NCBI GenBank assembly: GCA_965260935.1
Contig: OZ253374.1
Coordinates: 4,154,001-4,218,000, forward strand
Direction of reading: 5' to 3'
DNA length: 64,000 nucleotides
From: JBBROS01 sp965260935
Lineage (GTDB): Bacteria > Pseudomonadota > Alphaproteobacteria > Acetobacterales > Acetobacteraceae
The notes under the pieces are model-generated. The model saw only the letters and a list, made by a program, of their open reading frames with translations, was not told the origin of the DNA and searched no databases. This document shows, in pieces, positions 61,571-64,000 of this stretch (the first letter of the stretch is position 1; each line of letters begins with the position of its first letter). The position numbers and the translations under genes are program-made.

Positions 61571-63361
61571 ATGGCTGCTCGACTCCGGCATACGGTCAAC
61601 ATGCTCTTGCTTGCCGCCATCTTGGCCGTCACGGGCGCCGGGCCCCGGTTGGCCGCCGCCCAATCACTGCCCGGCGTTTCCGCGCCCAAGAAGGAGGAGG
61701 CGCCGGCAGAGAAACCGAAAGACCCGCTGGGGCGCGAAACCCCGGAAGGCATGGTCAACGGCCTGCTCGGCGCCATCGCCGCCCAGGATTACGACCGCGC
61801 GGCCAAATACCTCAACACCCAGGATATTCCGGTCTGGCGTCACGCGGCCAGCGGCCAGGCCCTCGCCGCCATGCTGCAGAAGGTGCTCGACCGCGCAGGC
61901 TACCTCGATAGCCGTTGGCTGCTGAGCAACGACCCTGCCGGCAAGCAGGACGACGGGTTGCCCCCGAACGTGGACCGGATCGGCGCCGTCCGCACGACCG
62001 CTGGCAACGTGGACCTGCTGGCCGAGCGGGTGGATGGGCGTGGCCCCGTGCCGGTCTGGCTCGTCTCCTCCGACACCCTGGCCCGCCTGCCAGACTTGCT
62101 GCGCACGGCCGTGTCCGGCCCGTTGGACAAGATCATGCCAGCGAAGCTGCAGGAATTGCATTTCGCCGGGGCGCCGGTCGGGCACTGGCTGGCGCTCCTG
62201 GCGCTGGCAATCGTCGGCTACGCCATCGCCTACCTGGTCTCGCTCGGCATCCGCTGGGTCGCGCAGCGCCTGCTGACCCGGCTGCGGCGCGAGACGGCCT
62301 TCGATGTGGTGCAGGCGGTCGATAAGCCCCTGCGCGTGCTGCTGACCGTCGGCATCTTCCTGGCTGGCGGCTTCCTGCTTGGCGTGTCGATCGTGGCGCG
62401 CGAGCGCACCTCGCCGGGTGCGGTCATCGTCGGCTGGGCGGCGCTGGCCTGGCTGCTTTGGCGGGTGGTCGACGTGTTCGCCACGGCGGCGTCCGGCCGG
62501 GCCGCGATGCACGGCCACTTCGCCGCGCTGTCGATCGTGTCCTTGCTGCGACGTACGGGCAAGATGGCGCTGGTGGCGCTCGGCATCATCCTCTCGCTCG
62601 ACACCATCGGCGTCGACGTGACGGCCGGCCTCGCGGCGCTCGGCATCGGCGGCATCGCCATCGCCCTCGGCGCGCAGAAAACGGTGGAGAACTTCATCGG
62701 CAGCCTGACCATCATCGCCGACCAGCCGATGCGCGTGGGCGATTTCTGCAAGTTCGGCGACGTGGTGGGCACGATCGAGGACATCGGCATCCGCTCGACC
62801 CGCATCCGCACCAACGACCGCACGATCGTGACGGTGCCGAACAGCACCATGTCGTCCAGCTCGATCGAGAACTACAGCAGCCGGGACCGCTTCTGGTTCC
62901 ACCCCACGATCAACCTTCGCTACGAGACGACGCCTGACCAGATCCGCTTCCTGCTGGTCCGCCTGCGCGAGGTGCTCTATGCTCACCCGAAGGTCAGCCC
63001 CGACCCGGCCCGCGTCCGCTTCGTAGGTTTCGGCGCCAGCAGCCTCGACTTGGAGATTTTCGCCTACGTGCTCGGCGAGGACTTCAACGAGTTCCTGGAG
63101 GTGCAGGAAGACCTGTCGCTCCGCATCATGGACGTCGTGCATGAGGCCGGCGCCTCCTTCGCGTTCCCCTCGCAAACCCTCTACTTCGCCCGCGACACGG
63201 CGCCCGACGAGGACACCATCCGCTCGGCCGAGGAAAAGGTGCGGGCCTGGAGCGGGGCCGGGCAACTGCCGGTGCCGCGGTTCCCGCCGGAACGGATCGC
63301 AGCCCTGCGCGGGACGATCGATTACCCGGTCAATGGCGCCGTACAGCGCAAGGCGGGCTGA
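61571..63361 (+). CDS. MscS-family mechanosensitive channel with extended N-terminal domain
   Basis: A 596-residue inner-membrane protein. The signal peptide (about 1-31) precedes an extracytoplasmic region of about 170 residues (GMVNGLLGAIAAQDYDRAAKYLN is a recurring element), then several helices and the MscS core: AALGIGGIAIALGAQKTVEN (pore helix TM3), the beta domain PMRVGDFCKFGDVVGTIEDIG and VPNSTMSSSSIENYS. It should open under membrane tension and release solutes on osmotic downshift. The start at ATG 61571 follows AGAGGA closely. A hairpin follows the stop. Confidence 0.92.
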   Translation: MAARLRHTVNMLLLAAILAVTGAGPRLAAAQSLPGVSAPKKEEAPAEKPKDPLGRETPEGMVNGLLGAIAAQDYDRAAKYLNTQDIPVWRHAASGQALAAMLQKVLDRAGYLDSRWLLSNDPAGKQDDGLPPNVDRIGAVRTTAGNVDLLAERVDGRGPVPVWLVSSDTLARLPDLLRTAVSGPLDKIMPAKLQELHFAGAPVGHWLALLALAIVGYAIAYLVSLGIRWVAQRLLTRLRRETAFDVVQAVDKPLRVLLTVGIFLAGGFLLGVSIVARERTSPGAVIVGWAALAWLLWRVVDVFATAASGRAAMHGHFAALSIVSLLRRTGKMALVALGIILSLDTIGVDVTAGLAALGIGGIAIALGAQKTVENFIGSLTIIADQPMRVGDFCKFGDVVGTIEDIGIRSTRIRTNDRTIVTVPNSTMSSSSIENYSSRDRFWFHPTINLRYETTPDQIRFLLVRLREVLYAHPKVSPDPARVRFVGFGASSLDLEIFAYVLGEDFNEFLEVQEDLSLRIMDVVHEAGASFAFPSQTLYFARDTAPDEDTIRSAEEKVRAWSGAGQLPVPRFPPERIAALRGTIDYPVNGAVQRKAG

Positions 63362-63391
63362 CGCCCTGCACGCCAGGACGAGTGACTAGGT

Positions 63392-63422
63392 CCTTATCGC
63401 CCTTTGTGTCAGGGCGATAAGG
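63392..63422 (+). terminator. Hairpin after the MscS-family gene
   Basis: CCTTATCGCCC at 63392-63402 pairs with GGGCGATAAGG at 63412-63422 around a 9-base loop. There is no strong T tract, so termination strength is uncertain. Confidence 0.55.
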
Positions 63423-63425
63423 GCC

Positions 63426-63489
63426 TAATACTGACCTGGACTAGCAATTGACGCGCCTCGCTTTTCCAGTCCGGGCGATTGCAGTCTAA
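63426..63489 (+). repeat. Dispersed repeat, copy C (matches 7937-7999)
   Basis: Matches the minus-strand copy at 7937-7999 at roughly 80 percent with one gap, including CTGGACT, ATTGACGC and GGGCGATTGCA. It lies upstream of the hisN-type gene in the same orientation relative to the downstream gene as the other copies. Confidence 0.6.
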
Positions 63490-63602
63490 TGATAGCGCCG
63501 CGATTGCTGATGTTGGGCACCGATTGGCAAGCGCGAGAATAAAGGCAGACAACATGAACAGGAGCGTAATCTGCGATCACCTAACCTGAGCGGGATTTGC
63601 GA

Positions 63603-64000
63603 ATGAGAGCGGGCATGGCCGCCGATGATGTCGAACGGCTGCACCTGGAAGCGGCTATGGCCGCCGCCGCCGCCGCTGCCGCCGCGATCCGCCCCCATTA
63701 CCGCCAGCCGCTTGCCCCTGACGTCAAACCGGACCAAAGCCCCGTCACCGTCGCCGACCGCGCCGCCGAGCAAGCCATGCGCGCCGTGCTGTCCGAGCGC
63801 TTTCCCGGCCACGGCATCCTGGGAGAGGAAGCCGGGCTTGAGCGTGCCGAGGCCCGCTATCGCTGGGTGCTCGACCCGATCGACGGCACCCGGGCCTTTA
63901 TCACCGGCCGCCCGTTGTTCGGCACTCTCATCGCCTTGCTGGAAGAGGGCCGCCCTGTCCTTGGCATCCTGGACCAGCCGGTCAGCGGCGAGCGCTGGAT
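63603..64000 (+). CDS. hisN: Inositol-monophosphatase-family phosphatase, HisN-like, 3' truncated by window edge
   Basis: Start of an inositol monophosphatase-fold enzyme; 132 codons are visible. GEEAG and WVLDPIDGTRAFITGRPLFG carry the metal-binding Glu and Asp residues, and the FITGRPLFGTLIAL version is characteristic of histidinol-phosphate phosphatase HisN of this family, which dephosphorylates histidinol phosphate in histidine synthesis. The start may be ATG 63603 or 63615 (MAADDVERL). The gene continues beyond the window. Family assignment is firm, HisN specificity likely. Confidence 0.82.
   Translation, partial: MRAGMAADDVERLHLEAAMAAAAAAAAAIRPHYRQPLAPDVKPDQSPVTVADRAAEQAMRAVLSERFPGHGILGEEAGLERAEARYRWVLDPIDGTRAFITGRPLFGTLIALLEEGRPVLGILDQPVSGERW

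Overview
This is a 64 kb window from the chromosome of a GC-rich alphaproteobacterium. A Rhodospirillales or Acetobacteraceae-like organism is my best guess, but this is inference without a database search. The signs are an rluD-rpoH pair, a SAM-II riboswitch ahead of metZ (a riboswitch class typical of alphaproteobacteria), a thrC / M16 peptidase / pmbA run, dense overlapping gene ends (ATGA, TGATG), and a mix of housekeeping and niche-metabolism genes. There is no phage, CRISPR array or rRNA operon.

Layout. 1-8 kb: two PAP2 phosphatases, a broken YdcZ-type membrane gene, an ArsB-family permease with an MFS transporter, then a histidine kinase and NtrC-type regulator next to a His/Gly/Pro-rich exported protein. 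That exported protein's gene carries a textbook sigma-54 promoter. 7.8-10 kb: a mobile-element scar, with an intact ISAs1-family element (17-bp inverted repeats, 10-bp target duplication) inserted into an older IS1182-type remnant. 10-14 kb: a three-subunit molybdenum aldehyde oxidoreductase (paoABC type). 14.3-22 kb: tRNA-Glu, a 57-residue DUF2256 gene, rluD, rpoH, an acetyltransferase, pmbA, an M16 peptidase and thrC. 22-25 kb: an ATP-grasp enzyme and a polysaccharide flippase. 25-31 kb: cnoX, a Lon-substrate-binding-domain protein, a Trm112-like protein, a DUF971 protein, a VapBC-type pair with a frameshifted toxin, tRNA-Gly, SAM-II riboswitch-metZ-apaG, folE, and a parS-like site.

31-42 kb: an outer-membrane barrel protein, a DUF4142 lipoprotein, a decayed SDR gene beside an intact EthA-like flavin monooxygenase, prpE, galU, a phosphohexomutase, a D-threonine aldolase-like enzyme, a DUF3553 gene and moaA. 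42-51 kb: a BioC-like methyltransferase, a thiol dioxygenase coupled to a four-domain rhodanese protein, comF, a glutaredoxin, and nrdA-nrdB, where NrdA has no ATP cone. 50-55 kb: a TrmN6-like methylase, a DUF2007 protein, a polyprenyl diphosphate synthase, an MFS exporter with an extra C-terminal domain, a YceI protein and a 3-hydroxybutyrate dehydrogenase-like SDR. 55-60 kb: a tight operon of a DgcA/StcD-type flavoenzyme, a Rieske GbcA-type oxygenase and a GlxA-type regulator, which suggests N-methyl betaine catabolism. 60-64 kb: a SnoaL-like protein, an MscS channel and the start of a hisN-type phosphatase.

The most interesting signals are the sigma-54-controlled two-component/exported-protein unit (functionally reminiscent of ZraSRP), the thiol dioxygenase plus tetra-rhodanese operon, a small family of diverged dispersed repeats that I aligned by eye at three loci, the parS-like site, and the damaged VapC toxin beside an intact antitoxin.
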